A DNA stretch of 64,000 nucleotides from Closterium sp. NIES-65. Its lineage: Eukaryota > Streptophyta > Zygnematophyceae > Desmidiales > Closteriaceae. Numbering within the stretch: position 1 is the first letter of the stretch; each line of letters opens with the position of its first letter. The DNA lies in the NCBI GenBank assembly GCA_948144175.1, contig CANXME010002068.1:2356001-2420000 (forward strand), read 5' to 3'. The notes below the pieces were generated by a model. It was not told where the DNA came from. It did no database searches and was given only the letters and a program-made list of their open reading frames with translations. Positions 10,779 to 21,800 of this stretch are shown here, one piece after another. The translations under genes were made by a program, and so were the position numbers.

Positions 10779-11920
10779 CCCAGTCGAGCCTCTGGCGGCC
10801 AGTCTACAGTCTCCCCCAGGCGCCTCGCGAGTGGCACGACAGACTGAGGATGACACTTGCGGCTCTTGGGTTTGCTCCTTCGACTGCTGGCCCGTCGATG
10901 TTTGTGCGCACTGACACTTCGCTGCCGCCGTTCTACATCCTCGTGTACGTCGACGACTTGGTATTTGCCACTGCTCACACTGAGAAACTCGCCCACGTGA
11001 AGTCCGAGCTGCAGAAGAGACACACGTGCACAGACCTAGGAGAGCTGCGCAGCTATCTTGGCTTGCAGATCACCCAGGACAGAGCACGGTGCACCATTAC
11101 CCTGACTCAGTCACACATGGTGCAGCAGGTCCTTCAGCGCTTCCGCTTCACATACTCCTCGCCACAGTCCAATCCTCTGCCTACCGGTCACTCTCTCTCA
11201 GCTCTGACTTAAGATAAGTCCCTAAGCCCGTATCTAGAGCTTTTGGGCTGCCTCATGCACCTGATAGCCTGCTCTTGACCTGACCTTGCTTACCCTCTCA
11301 GCATCCTAACACGCTACGTTGCGCCCGAGAGACAACGACCAGAGCACTAGGAGGCCGCAAAGAGGGTGTTACGCTACTTGTGCAGTACGTTGGGCATGAG
11401 GCTCGTGCTTGGAGGATGGAGTCTAGTTGTTCTCACTAGCCACGCAGACGCGTCTCGGGTTGACAACTTGGCTACGAAGCGGTCGTCATAGGGTTACAAT
11501 TTCAGCCTTGGCTCCGGTTCTGTTTCTTGGCGGTCTACCCGCTCGTCTTCCGTTCTCAGTACCAATTGTAAGGCTGAGATCTACGCAGGGGCCATAGCTG
11601 CACTGGAGTTAGACTGGCTCACCTACCTGCTGACCGAATAGGGAGGGCGGCCTATTTCTCCTCCAGTTCTGTACGTAGACAACAAGGCCATGATTGCCTT
11701 GTGTCAGGAGCACAAACTGGAGCACAGGACGAAGCACATCGCTCTGCGTTACTTCGTTCCTCAAGATTTGCAGCGGCATGGTCAGCTTCGTCTTGCTTAC
11801 GTGGCCACTCAGGCCAAAACCACTCATATATTCACCAAGGCACTCCAGCCTCGTGGTCATTAGCGTTTCTGTATTGTTTTAGGCCTTGTGTCTACTTTTC
11901 CTCACTTGCTCACTTCTTGA
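10779..11920 (+). pseudogene. RT-RNase H of element C
   Basis: Starts within the 'GTQWSLRRPVYG' region of RT. Carries LVYVDDLVFATA (near 10946), LGLQITQDRA, LTQSHMVQQVLQRF, then RNase H motifs LYVDNKAMIALC and YVATQAKTTHIFTKAL, ending with TGA at 11918-11920. In-frame stops include TGA at 11277 (CGA in relatives) and TAG at 11489 (CAG in relatives). Same clade as E-J. Confidence 0.88.
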
Positions 11921-12149
11921 CTTTGCTTGTACTGTGATCTATATGCTTATACTTGTATGCTTACCATTGCTAGGTTTTGATCACTGTACTGCTTGTTCTG
12001 CTATATATAACTCTGCATGTGAACTAGCCTTGTGGCCATTTGCTTGTGCTCAGAATGTATGGTGACTCCGTGATCCACCCTGAGCTTGCTTTGCTTTTCT
12101 TGACTTGTCTTGTGACCTCTTGTTCTCCCCCACTTTGCCTATGGGTGTG

Positions 12150-12280
12150 TGTGCAACTCATATGCTACATATTGTGTAGGCTGTAGTGGGTTAGCCTGTA
12201 AGGGGTACAACCCAATTAGGGTTTACTAGTTGTACTTCTGCTTGCTGCTAGTTTATCCATGCTCGTTCATTCTACTGATA
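12150..12280 (+). repeat. 3' LTR of element C
   Basis: Begins TGTGCAACTC after TATGGGTGTG and contains the 'GTAGGCTGTAGTGGG...GGGGTAC' core shared by the short LTRs. The right end, near TTCATTCTACTGA, is uncertain by a few bases. Confidence 0.65.
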
Positions 12281-12425
12281 AGTTGAGTTCCTAAAGAGAG
12301 GGTATTTGTGAGCTTATGGGGTTTTCTTGGTTGGGGACTCTCTCGGGACCTTCCTTCTCGTCCTCCTCTTTCCTCCACCTGGTTTCTTGCTACTCTAATT
12401 TTTTTGTGTGCTTCTTCTTAAACAA
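12281..12425 (+). other. Unassigned flank
   Basis: 145 bp between the LTR of C and element NA1. I recognise nothing in it. Confidence 0.5.
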
Positions 12426-12557
12426 TGTCAGAATGTTATGTTTGTCTAGCCCTCAGTGGGGTACTCAATAGTGAGTACAGCCCAATTTAGGGTTTGCTAT
12501 ATGTACTCAACTGCTTGCTAGTGAAACTCACTTCCACTCTTTCCTCATTTCTTCACA
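12426..12557 (+). repeat. 5' LTR of NA1
   Basis: 132 bp, TGTCAGAATG...CTTCACA, followed at once by the PBS. Matches 13860-13991. Confidence 0.9.
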
Positions 12558-12606
12558 TGGTATAGAGCTGGTTCCCTCCTGGGACTGTTCCTTCTTAGGA
12601 CCCACC
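12558..12606 (+). promoter_or_regulatory. PBS and leader box of NA1
   Basis: TGGTATAGAGC, then an imperfect TCCC/GGGA stem, then GGACCCACC at 12598-12606, a variant of the GGGCCCACC box seen in the other leaders. Confidence 0.75.
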
Positions 12607-13859
12607 ACTTCGCTAAACTTTTTTTTTCTGCCCTGCCCTTAGCGCGTTTCGCGCTCTGCCCTGCTGCCCGTTGCGGCCCTTCGTGGCCCCTTCGTGACCC
12701 CTTCGTGGCCCCTTCGCGACCCCGTCGCGGCCCCGTCACGGCCTCGCCCCGGCCCTGCCCCGTCGCCCGGCCCTGCCCCGTCGCCCTGTCGCCCCACCCC
12801 CCCCCCCCCCCCCCCCCGTCGCGGCCCCCCCTTCGCGGCCCCGTCGCGGCCCTACGTCGCGGCCCCCCGTCGCGGCCCTGCCCCGTCGCCCGCCGCGGCC
12901 CTGTCGAGGCCCTGCCCCGGCCCTGCCCCGACCCTGCCCCGACCCCGCCCCGGCCATGCTCCGTCGCCTGTCGCGGCACACCGGGGACCCGTGCACCGCC
13001 CCCCCCTCTTTTCCCGTCGCCTGTCGAGGCGACCTGAGGGGGCCGCGACCTTGGGGGGGGGGGGGGGGGGGGGGGGGGCGAGCGTCGCCCCTTCTACCGC
13101 CTGTTTTGGCGCCCTGGGAGGCCGCGCGTTGCCCCCCCCGCCCCCGTAACCTCCCTACCCGCCATCCCGCCCTGCCCTGTGTTAAGGTTTGGGGGTGGCG
13201 AGTAGGGGGTGGCGGGTGTGTGGTCTCCCTTGCTCCTCCTCCTCCTCTGTCTCCCACTGTTGCAGCTGCCGCTGAGGGGGGTGGGTGTGTGGGAGTCGAC
13301 GGAGTGGTGCTAGGGGGTGGGGTGTGAGTGAACCTAGGGTGCAGCAGGGGGTGTGTGAAAGGGGGGTGGGATAGTTTGTGGAGGTTGAAGGGGGGTGGCC
13401 GCCGTGAAGCCCGCAGCTCCAGTCGCTCGTGAGACCGTTGCGCCAGTCGCCCGTGAGCCCGTTGCGCCAGTCGCCCGTGAGCCAGTTGCTCCAGTCGCCC
13501 GTGAGTCCGTTGCTCCTGCCGCTCAGAGTTAGTCGCGGAGCCAGTTACTCCAGTAGCCCGTGTGCCAGTTGCTCCAGTTGCCAGTGTGCTAGTTGCTCTA
13601 GTTGCCCGTGTGCCAGTTGCTCCAGTTGCGCCGTGTGCCAGCAGCTACAGCTGCCGCCCACTACCTCCTCTCCTCTCATAGTCCCTCCTCCTCCACACTT
13701 GCCCTCGGTGATAGCCTCTAGCTTTGCTTACATTTGTGAACTTTAAACTCTTGCTTCTTATACTTGTGCTCAGATTGTGTGGTGACATTGTGATCCACCC
13801 TGAGCTTGTGTTTTGCTTGCTAGTTGTGCTGATTGCACCCCACTTTGGCTATGGGGGTA

Positions 13860-13991
13860 TGTCAGAATGTTATGTTTGTCTAGCCTGCAGTGGGGTACTC
13901 AATAGTGAGTACAACCCAATTTAGGGTTTGCTATATGTACTCAACTGCTTGCTAGTGAAACTCACTTCCACTCTTTCCTCATTTCTTCACA
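13860..13991 (+). repeat. 3' LTR of NA1
   Basis: 132 bp after the polypurine stretch TATGGGGGTA. Nearly identical to 12426-12557. Confidence 0.9.
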
Positions 13992-14157
13992 AACCATTGT
14001 GATTGAGTTAGGTTTCTATGGCAGCTTACCCCCTAATGCGTCGAAATTCAAAACTCGAGAAATACTTCACCTTTTCGTTCGAATCAATTTAAAAATTGTT
14101 GCTACGGTCTAGGGATACAACATATATAAATCTGGTTAAGTTTTAACGGTTCAAGTT
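13992..14157 (+). other. Unassigned AT-richer flank before gypsy D
   Basis: Less GC-rich than its surroundings. It leads into the gypsy RNase H text but shows no motif itself. Confidence 0.45.
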
Positions 14158-14932
14158 TTGTCGACAGCGTACTCCAAGATCGCAGCGCCACCGACGAACT
14201 TACTGAAAAATGATACGCCCTATAAATGGGATACTGCTCAACAGCAAGCCATGGAGCAGCTACAGACAGCACTAACTGCTGCCCCAGTACTCATCGTACT
14301 GGATCCAGACAGGGAATACGTGGTGGAAGCAGACGCTAGTGACCAGGTAGTCAGAGCAGCACTATTGCAGGATCACAGATGCGGTTTGCAACCCATTGCC
14401 TACCTCGGTAAGAAGCTACACGGAGCTGAACTAAACTATCCCATCTATGACAAGGAAGCCTAAGCAATGGTCACAGCCTTCACGGCGTGGAGATGTTATC
14501 TAGAGGGAGCCAAGACTACAGTCTACACAGACCACTGAAGTCACAGCCTACACTCTTATGACGACAGGTGCGGTGGGTGGAATTCCTGAAAACTCACTTC
14601 CACTACAACATCGTCTACAATCCCAGTTACACAACAAAGCATACACATTGAGCCGCCCCGGCCATGTATCAGGCATCCATCTTGACATGATGAACCCTCT
14701 ACTCATGGTTCTATTCCAACATGGGTACTCTATGGACGCAGAGATCGCTACAGCACGTTATAAAAAAAAAAAAAAAAAAAAATTTACAGTGGTAGAAAGA
14801 CTTAGCGGTAAGGAAAGGTTCAGGAAAGTTTTGGGTACCGAACTATGCCCCACTCCGAAGAATCTTACTAGAGGAGTTTCACAAAGTAGAGTACGCGGAA
14901 CATTTTGGGAGCAACAAAACGCTAGCGGAAAT
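14158..14932 (+). pseudogene. Ty3/gypsy element D, RT end and RNase H
   Basis: Reads YSKIAAPPTNLLK, YKWDTAQQQAMEQLQ, APVLIVLDPDREYVVEADASD and LGKKLHGAELNYPIYDKEA, the gypsy RT-RNase H join. A stop at 14461 is followed by AMVTAFTAWRCYLEGAKTTVYTDH in the same frame, and WVEFLKTHFHYNIVYNPS in another. An A21 run lies at 14762-14782. TRIM1 interrupts the copy at 14932. Confidence 0.85.
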
Positions 14933-15172
14933 TGTTAGAATAAGCTAAGAGTTAGTAGGTTTAGGAGCCATGGTTTAGGAGCCTTGGTAGTTGAGTTCGA
15001 GGGTGAGGAGAGTGTCGAAAGAGTTGTAAAGGAGAATAGAGGTTTCACTACAGACTCAAGGGTACAAATATGAAAGAAGTGAAGCAAGGTGCACCACCTA
15101 ACAAGCAAGATAACTACACTAAGTCTACATTGCAGGCAGTTATAAAGTGATGTATACAATAACATTCTAACA
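14933..15172 (-). repeat. 3' LTR of TRIM1
   Basis: 240 bp; the plus strand reads TGTTAGAATAAGC...CATTCTAACA. Partner of 16451-16690. Confidence 0.92.
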
Positions 15173-15299
15173 CACCCCCTAACTGCCTGCAGTGAAGAAC
15201 CAAGTGCAGAAACACCCCCGGAAGGGGTACACCAAGCAGAGTCCAGCAGACGGAGAGGGAAGTGAGGAGGAGGAGGGACTATGAGAGGAGAGGAGGTGG

Positions 15300-15560
15300 T
15301 GGGCGGCAGCTGAAGCTGCTGGCACACTGCACAACTGGAGCAACTGGCACACTGGCAACTGGAGCAACTGGCACACTGGCAACTGGAGCAACTGCCACAC
15401 GGGCAACTGGAGTAACTGAATCCGCGGCTAGACGAGCGGCAGGAGTAACTGACTCACGGGCGACTGGAGCAACGGGCTCACGGGCGACTGGAGCGACGGG
15501 CTCACGGGCGACTGGCCCAACGGTCTCACGGGCGACTGGAGCTGGTGACTTCACGGCGGC
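15300..15560 (-). repeat. 21-24-bp minisatellite in TRIM1
   Basis: Plus-strand units of the type CAACTGGAGCAACTGGCACA and GGCGACTGGAGCAACGGGCT. The reverse complement matches the minisatellite of NA1. Confidence 0.8.
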
Positions 15561-15714
15561 CACCTCCACTCAACCTCCCTCACCTGTCCCACACCCCTTT
15601 CACACCCCTTGCCGCACCCCTTCCCACACTCATCACCCTCACACCCGCCACCCCCATGCCTCCCACACTCACCACCCCCACACCCGCCACCCCCATACCC
15701 ACCCTCCCACGGCT

Positions 15715-16000
15715 GCACCGGGTCCAGGAGCGGCTGCTGCACTGGCGGCTGCTGCACGGGCCAGGGGCGGCTGCTGCAGGGGCGGCCGCTTTAGGGGCGG
15801 CTGCTGTAGGGGTAGCGGCTCCAGGGGCGGCTGCTGCACTGGCGGCTGCTCCAGGGGCGGCTGCTTCAGGTGAGGGCTGCTCCAGGGGCGGCTACTGCAG
15901 GTGCGGGCTGCTCCAGGGGCGGCTGCTGTAGTTGCGGGCTGCTCCAGGGGCGGCTGCTGCAGGTGTGGGCTGCTCCAGGGGCGGTTGCTGCAGGTGAAAA
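15715..16000 (-). repeat. GC minisatellite in TRIM1 leader
   Basis: Repeats of GGGGCGGCTGCTGCAGG and close variants, the same sort of repeat as at 32400-32935 in element G. Confidence 0.82.
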
Positions 16001-16437
16001 GTAGGAGGGAGGGGAGGGCAAGGGCGCGGCTCCCAGGGCGCCCTGACGGGCGACGAGCTAGGGGGCCGCGCGGGCCCCCGAGAGCGCCTCGACGGGCGAC
16101 GGGAAGGGACCGCGCGCGGGCCCCCAAGACGCTGCGACGAGGCGACGGGAAGGGCCGGCTCGCGGGCCCCGAAAGCGCCGCGACGAGGCGACGGAAGAGG
16201 CCTGCGTGCGGGCCCCCAAAACGCCGCGACGAGGCGACGGTCGAAGCCGGCGCGCGGGCCCCCAAGACGCCGCGACGAGATAGGAACCCGCCGCGCGCCT
16301 CGGGGCGCACGGCGGGCAGAAAATCGCCACGCGCCCTGAGCGCGTGGCGGGAAGAAAAATAGGAGGTCGCGCGCCACGGGGCGCGCGACACACAGTAGGG
16401 CAGCGGAAGCAGGTGGGCCCACAAGCCAGGAGCATTT

Positions 16438-16450
16438 AGCTCTGATAGCA
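16438..16450 (-). promoter_or_regulatory. Primer-binding site of TRIM1
   Basis: The minus strand reads TGCTATCAGAGCT next to the LTR. Confidence 0.85.
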
Positions 16451-16690
16451 TGCTAGAATAAGCTAAGAGTTAGTAGGTTTAGGAGCCATGGTTTAGGAGC
16501 CTTGGTAGTTGAGTTCGAGGGTGAGGAGAGTGTCAAAAGAGTTGTAAAGGAGAATAGAGGTTTCACTATAGGTTCAAGGGTACAAATATGAAAGAAGTGA
16601 AGCAAGGTGCACCACCTAACAAGCAAGATAACTACACTAAGTCTACATTGCAGGCAGTTATAAAGTGATGTATACAATAACATTCTGACA
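16451..16690 (-). repeat. 5' LTR of TRIM1
   Basis: 240 bp with only a few differences from 14933-15172. Followed by the GAAAT target copy. Confidence 0.92.
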
Positions 16691-16695
16691 GAAAT

Positions 16696-17323
16696 AGCGA
16701 AGGAATTGCTACTGGCCTCGGATGGCAGCACACGTGCAGCAATTGGTCACCTCATGCGACACGTGCCAGCGGATAAAGATGAGCAAGCAGAATAAAGTAG
16801 GGTTATTTCGCTCGTTACACGTACCAGAGCAGTCATGGCAAGTCGTTAGCCTCTACTTCATCACCAAGCTTCCTTCAACTTCACGAGGGCATGATGCTAT
16901 ACTCGTGGTGATCGACAAGTCCTCTAAAATGAGACGCTTTATCCCGACCAATGCCACGGCTACAGTTGGCTCTTCTTAGACCGCATCATCACTATCCACG
17001 GCATCTCCGCTACACTTATCTCAGACAGAGACCCAAAATTCACTGCTAAGTTCTGGAAGGAACTCCTTTGTTTGTTGGGGACAAAGCTTTCGATGTCTTC
17101 GGCGTACCACCCCCAGACTGACGAACAGACTGAACGACTCAATCAGCTGGTTGAAAAGTTACTGCGCACAGTTTGCAAAGACGACATCAGTTACTGGGAT
17201 CTACAGTTACCGACGCTTGAGTTCGATAACAACAACGCTTTATATGCGGCCACAGTGAAATCTCCTTTCTTCCTGTGCTACGGACGGGAGGTGATCACCA
17301 CTTACACCAAGTGGCTGATATAA
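16696..17323 (+). pseudogene. Ty3/gypsy element D, integrase fragment
   Basis: Continues D after TRIM1: SCDTCQRIK (zinc-binding end), then WQVVSLYFITKLPST, where relatives have a catalytic Asp in 'MDFI' but this copy has Tyr. A stop and frameshift near 16978 lead to LISDRDPKFTAKFW (second Asp) and SSAYHPQTDEQTERLNQ (Glu). The text ends near 17323, where a hairpin repeat begins. Two-frame, catalytically broken. Confidence 0.85.
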
Positions 17324-17329
17324 GCGTGG

Positions 17330-17439
17330 TAACTTATATTTGTGTAAGGAGGTGATGTGCGCTAATATCCGGAGCAACGTGCTTTTGGCCGATCCTCGAT
17401 TCTAAGCACACCCCCTATAAAACCCTGATTTGTTATACG
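17330..17439 (+). repeat. Hairpin repeat HR, copy 1, left part
   Basis: Aligns with 56210-56310 of copy 3: a GTGCTT...AAGCAC stem around 17379-17408 is followed by a C-run. Element E is inserted at ATACG (17435-17439). The left boundary is approximate. Confidence 0.65.
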
Positions 17440-17567
17440 TGTAAGAATAGTAGAACAGGAATGAATGACTAAGTGAACGTTTGGTACAAATACAAACCCT
17501 AGAGAGCTGTACCCCATATGTGCTACCCCACTATAGCCTACAACAGCTATGTCATATATATCTGACA
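17440..17567 (-). repeat. 3' LTR of element E
   Basis: 128 bp; the plus strand reads TGTAAGAATAG...ATATCTGACA. Next to the PPT at 17568-17576. Confidence 0.95.
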
Positions 17568-17674
17568 CACCCCCATAGGCAAAGTGGGGGAGAACAAGGG
17601 GTCACAAGACCAGTCAAGCAAAGTAAAACAAAGCAAGCTCAGGGTGGATCACAAAGTCACCACACAGTCCGAGC
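17568..17674 (-). promoter_or_regulatory. PPT hairpin and 3' stem-loop of element E
   Basis: The minus strand reads CCCCCA-CTTTGCCTA-TGGGGG then TG and the LTR, so the polypurine tract is the 3' arm of a 6-bp stem. Upstream (17637-17674) GCTCGG...GTGG...CCAC...CTGAGC can form a two-step stem. Both are conserved in relatives. Confidence 0.7.
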
Positions 17675-17778
17675 ACAAGAGCAGGGCCAGAGGCCAGTTC
17701 ACATGCAGGAGTACAGACATATATATATAAAACTCGACAAGCAAGAGCAGGTATATATATGTCACAGTACAAGTAAAG

Positions 17779-18887
17779 TCAAGAGGAGAGCAAGTGAGGC
17801 AAGACAGGCACAAGGCCCAGCTGGGTGCAGAAGCGCTGATGGTCACAAGGCGCGAGTGCCTTGGTGAACACATCAGCAGTGTTGGCCTCAGAGGCCACGT
17901 AAGCAAGCCGCAACTGTCCACGCTGCTGTAGCTCACGAGCAAGGAAGTAACGAAGAGCAATGTGCTTCGTTCTGTGCTCCAGACGCTGCTCTCGACACAA
18001 GGCCAGCATGGCCTTGTTGTCTACGTACAGCACTGGAGGAGAACGAGGCGGCTCTCCAAGGTCAGTCAGCAGGTAGGTGAGCCAGCGAAGCTCCTGTGCA
18101 GCCATGGCCCCGGCGTAGATCTCAGCCTCACAACTGGAGCTGAGAACCGAAGACGAACGAGTAGCCCGCCACGAGACAGAGCCGGAACCAAGACTGAATG
18201 TGTAACCCTGTGACGACCGCTGCGTAGCCTGGTCGTCAACCCAAGAAGCGTCAGCGTGGCCTGTAAGGACCACTGACTCCGCCCTCCAAGCACTAGCCCC
18301 ATGCCCGACGTACTGCACAGGTAGCGCAATACCCTCTTCGCTGCAGCCATGTGCTCTGGTCGGTGCCTCCCAGGAGCAACATAGCGTGCAAGAATGCTCA
18401 GAGGGTATGCAAGGTCAGGTCGTGTGCAGGTCATCAGGTACATGAGGCAGCCAACAAGCTCTGGGTACGAGCCACTCGACTCTACGGACTCATCCGAAGG
18501 CAGAGCTGAGAGCGAGTGACGAGTAGACAGAGGAGTGGCCTGAGGCGAGGAGTATGTGAAGCCGAAGCGCCGAAGGACCTGCTGCACCATGTGTGACTGA
18601 GTCAAGGTAATGGTGCGGCGTGCTCTGTCCCGAGTGATCTGCAAGCCAAGGTAGCTGCGCAGTTCACCCAGGTCTGTGCACGTGTGTCTCTTCAGCAGCT
18701 CGGACTTCACGTAGGCGAGTCCAGCAGTGTCCGCTGTGGCAAAGACCAAGTCGTCGACGTACACGAGGATGTAGAACGGCGGCAGTGAAGTGTCGGTGCG
18801 CAGAAACAGCGACGGGTCAGCAGTAGAAGGAGCAAACCCAAGAGCCGCAAGCGTAGTCCTCAGTGTGTCGTGCCACTCACGCGGTGC
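17779..18887 (-). pseudogene. RT end and RNase H of element E
   Basis: Continuation of Gag-Pol in the same frame past the TAG: YVDDLVFATADT, LRSYLGLQITRDRAR, TQSHMVQQVLRRFGF, LMYLMTCTRPDLAYP. A frameshift near 18270-18290 moves to a frame with LTGHADASWVDD, SSSCEAEIYAGAMAAQELRW, LYVDNKAMLALC and FTKALAPCDHQRF, the RNase H core, ending at 17779. Everything needed is present; just two lesions stand between this and a full polyprotein. Confidence 0.93.
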
Positions 18888-21800
18888 CTAGCGGAGACCG
18901 TAGACTGGCCGTCGGAGGCTCCACTGGGTGCCAGGAGGAAAAGTCCTAGTGAAGCCAGGTGGACGGCGCAGCCAGATCTCCTCGTGCAGGCTACCCTGCA
19001 GGAACGCAGTGCTGAAGTCGAGAGAGTGAAGCTCGTAGTCGCGCTGAGCGGCTATGTGCAGCAGCACCTGAAGAGTGGTCATCTTCGGGGTGGGAGAGAA
19101 GGTCTGAAAGTAGTCAACTCCCTGCCGCTGACTGAAGCCACGAGCAACGTACCGCGCCTTGAAGATAGGTGGAGAGCCCGGCGGCCGCTTCACCCTGAAG
19201 ATCCACATGCCACTGACGATGTTCGCCCCAGGAGGGGGAACTGCGTCAACGTAGGTGCCTGTGGACTTCCAGGAAGCCATCTCTGCATCTATAGCTGCCT
19301 GCCACTGAGAGGAGTAGGGACCCTCTACGGCCTCCGCGTAAGAGCGCGGAGTCGGGATGTCTAGTGCATCCGGGTCTCCCTCAGGAGCAAGCAGTACAGA
19401 CGCGAGATGAGGTGAAGCAGCCGCCAGACACTCTAACTCCTCCTGCCTGTCCTCTAGGACGTCCGTGCCAAGGGCACACTCACCCCCGACGGACGGAGGA
19501 CAGACAGACGTAGACTTAGCAACAAGACTAGCAGCGTAGTCTAGACGACAGCGAGCAGCAAAGTCAAAGAGCTCAGCGACAAGAGCAGACGCAGCAGTGG
19601 ACTCAAAAGAGGGGTCAGTGACGACAGTAGCAAGCAGACGCGTGACAGTAGGACTGGCAGCACGAAGGGAGTCCGACTCAGAGTCGGCAAGCGCAGGAAG
19701 AGAGGACTCAGGAGGAGAAGGCAAAGGGGCACGCAGAGGAGCAGTGGACGGACGCAGAGACATCCGGTGCGTGCCAGGGACAGGAGGAGGACGCTGACGC
19801 GAACCGCGACCACTAGCGCGAGCAGCACGAACAGGCGACGCGGGACGAGACGCAGGCTCACGACGCTTAGCAAGACCTCCAGTAGGACCAGTGTAAGGAG
19901 AGGGAGCAGGCAGTGGAGAGGAAGGCTCCAACAGTGACTGCGACTGGACGGGCTGTGGACACTCTACCGGAGGAGAAAGACCAAGAACCTGCTGCAGGAG
20001 CGGAACGAAGTACGGCCGATGCCGCGCAGCAGCTCCAGACTCAGCAGGGACAGCACCAGCACCCCCAGCGACAGCACCAGCGCCACCAACACCTCCAGCG
20101 GCAGGACCTCCAGCAGCACCAGCAGCGAAACCACCGCCAGGACAGACAGCAGTAGTCTCAGCACCAACACCCTCAGCAGCTCCAGCTCCAGCTCCGGGAC
20201 CGGCAGCACCAGCACCCTCGACGGTCGAAGAAGCTCCAGCTCCAGCAGCACGCCTCAAGCGGCGAGCAAACCACTCGCGCAGCTCCTGTGGAGAGAGGGG
20301 CTCCCGGCGAGACGCAGCAGCAGGAGAAACCCCAGGCTCAGCAGCTCCAGACGCAGCACCCCCAGGCTCAGCAGCTCCAGACTCAGCACCCCCAGGCTCA
20401 GCAGCTCCAGACTCAGCACCCCCAGGCTCAGCAGCTCCCGACCCAGCACCACCTAGCTCAACAGCTCCAGGCACAGCACCCCCCGGCTCAGCACCCCCAG
20501 GCTCAGCACCCTCCGCAGTAGCACCCCCAGGCCCAGCACCCCCAGGCTCAGCACCCCCAGTAGCAGCACCTCCAGAGTCACCAGTAACCTCGACCGGGTC
20601 AACTGCGTCTACCTGGGACACACCTGAGGGGGCAGGAACCTGAGGGGGGAGGGGGTCTACCAGGGGGGGAACCGGCACAAGGAAGTCCGGCGGAGGGGGT
20701 AGGGAAGGAGTGCGGTAGGGGAAGAGGCGGTAGAAGGGGACTGACTCGTCGAACGTGACGTCCTGGGAGGACAGAACACGACGAGAGGAGGGGTGGTAAA
20801 ACTGCCACCCTGGAGCGTCTGTGGGGAAGCCAAGGAAGACACAGGGAGCAGCACGAGGGGACAGCTTGTCCGCAGACAAGTCGCGGACAAACGCCCGAGA
20901 TCCCCAGACACGGAACGCCGACGCATCGCCAACCTTCCCCGTCCACAGCAAGACTGGGGACATCGCGGGCCGAGAGACCCGGGGGTGAAGGTTGAGCTGA
21001 TGCGCCGCGTACCTCACCGCAAACGGCCACAGAAAATGGGGGGCAGCCGCATGCATCATGGACGTACGAGCGACATCCATGACCATGCCAATGCGGCGCT
21101 CAGCAATCCCATTTTGCTGTGGAGATTCCGGAAGCGTGAAGGTCTGGCGGATCCCCCGTGCACGACAGTAGTCTCGCAGAAGGCGCGAGGAGAACTCTCC
21201 GCCTCTGTCCGAGTGCAGACGCAGAACACGAAAGTCCGAGCCGAAGCTCTTCCTGAGCTGGAGACGAGCCTCGCGGATCCAGTCGATCAGCACCTCAGTG
21301 ACAGCACCCTTGCTGCGCAAGGGGAGGACTGTGGTGTAACGCGAGTAGTCGTCAACCACCAACAGAAAGTAGCGCTCGTGACCCTGCCCACGGACGGGGG
21401 CTGAGCCCCTCACGTCCATGTGAAGCGTCTGCAGAGGAGCCTCTGTCGGGGGGAACTGGGAGGAGTGAGGAGCAGCCCGGAGGCGCCCCTCGACACAGGG
21501 GACACAGGAAGGTCCTGGCCCGGAGGGAAGGGGAGGGAGAGACTGGGGAAGACCAGAGACAAGGACACGGGAAGCCATGCTCCGAAGACGGGGCAAGGAG
21601 GGGTGGCCAAGACGGTGGTGCCACAGGAGAGTCTCGTGAGACAGGAGGCGACAAGAACAGGGGGCAGACTCAGGACCTGACCGGGACGCAGCAGCAAGCA
21701 CCTGACCTGACGCAGCTACCTGAACAGACGCAGGGACAGGAGGAGACGTAGTGGTCAGGGTGTAGAGGCTCGACCCTGGCCGACGCGAGAACGTGGCCAG

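Larger units (their letters stand above)
10779..12280 (+). mobile_element. Ty1/copia element C, 3' part
   Basis: RT-RNase H remnant with the clade's 3' end: a stem-loop at 12048-12085, a CCCCCACTTTGCCTATGGG hairpin and a short LTR. Element B interrupts it at 10778. Confidence 0.85.
12426..13991 (+). mobile_element. Non-autonomous copia-like element NA1
   Basis: Two near-identical 132-bp LTRs flank 1.3 kb with a PBS (12558-12568), no pol motifs, a G/C-rich leader, a 21-bp minisatellite (about 13430-13640, core GTTGCTCCAGTCGCCCGTGAG), the clade's 3' stem-loop (13768-13805) and a PPT hairpin. Flanks AACAA/AACCA are an imperfect 5-bp target duplication. Ends match the autonomous clade, so mobilisation in trans is likely. 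It contains a C21 run (12797-12817) and a G26 run (13053-13078). Confidence 0.88.
14933..16690 (-). mobile_element. Non-autonomous element TRIM1 (minus strand)
   Basis: 1758 bp with two 240-bp LTRs, a perfect target duplication GAAAT (14928-14932 and 16691-16695), PBS, PPT (minus strand AGGGGGTG next to 15172) and no pol. The leader has three GC hairpins at 16287-16316, 16325-16349 and 16367-16388. Its interior minisatellite and 3' region match NA1, yet its LTRs are of another family, the same family as the solo LTRs at 33799, 38189 and 45290. Confidence 0.92.

Noticed and set aside
14762-14782. A21 run taken as the tail of a LINE or processed transcript
   Set aside because: No LINE coding and no target duplication; it lies inside gypsy D remnant.
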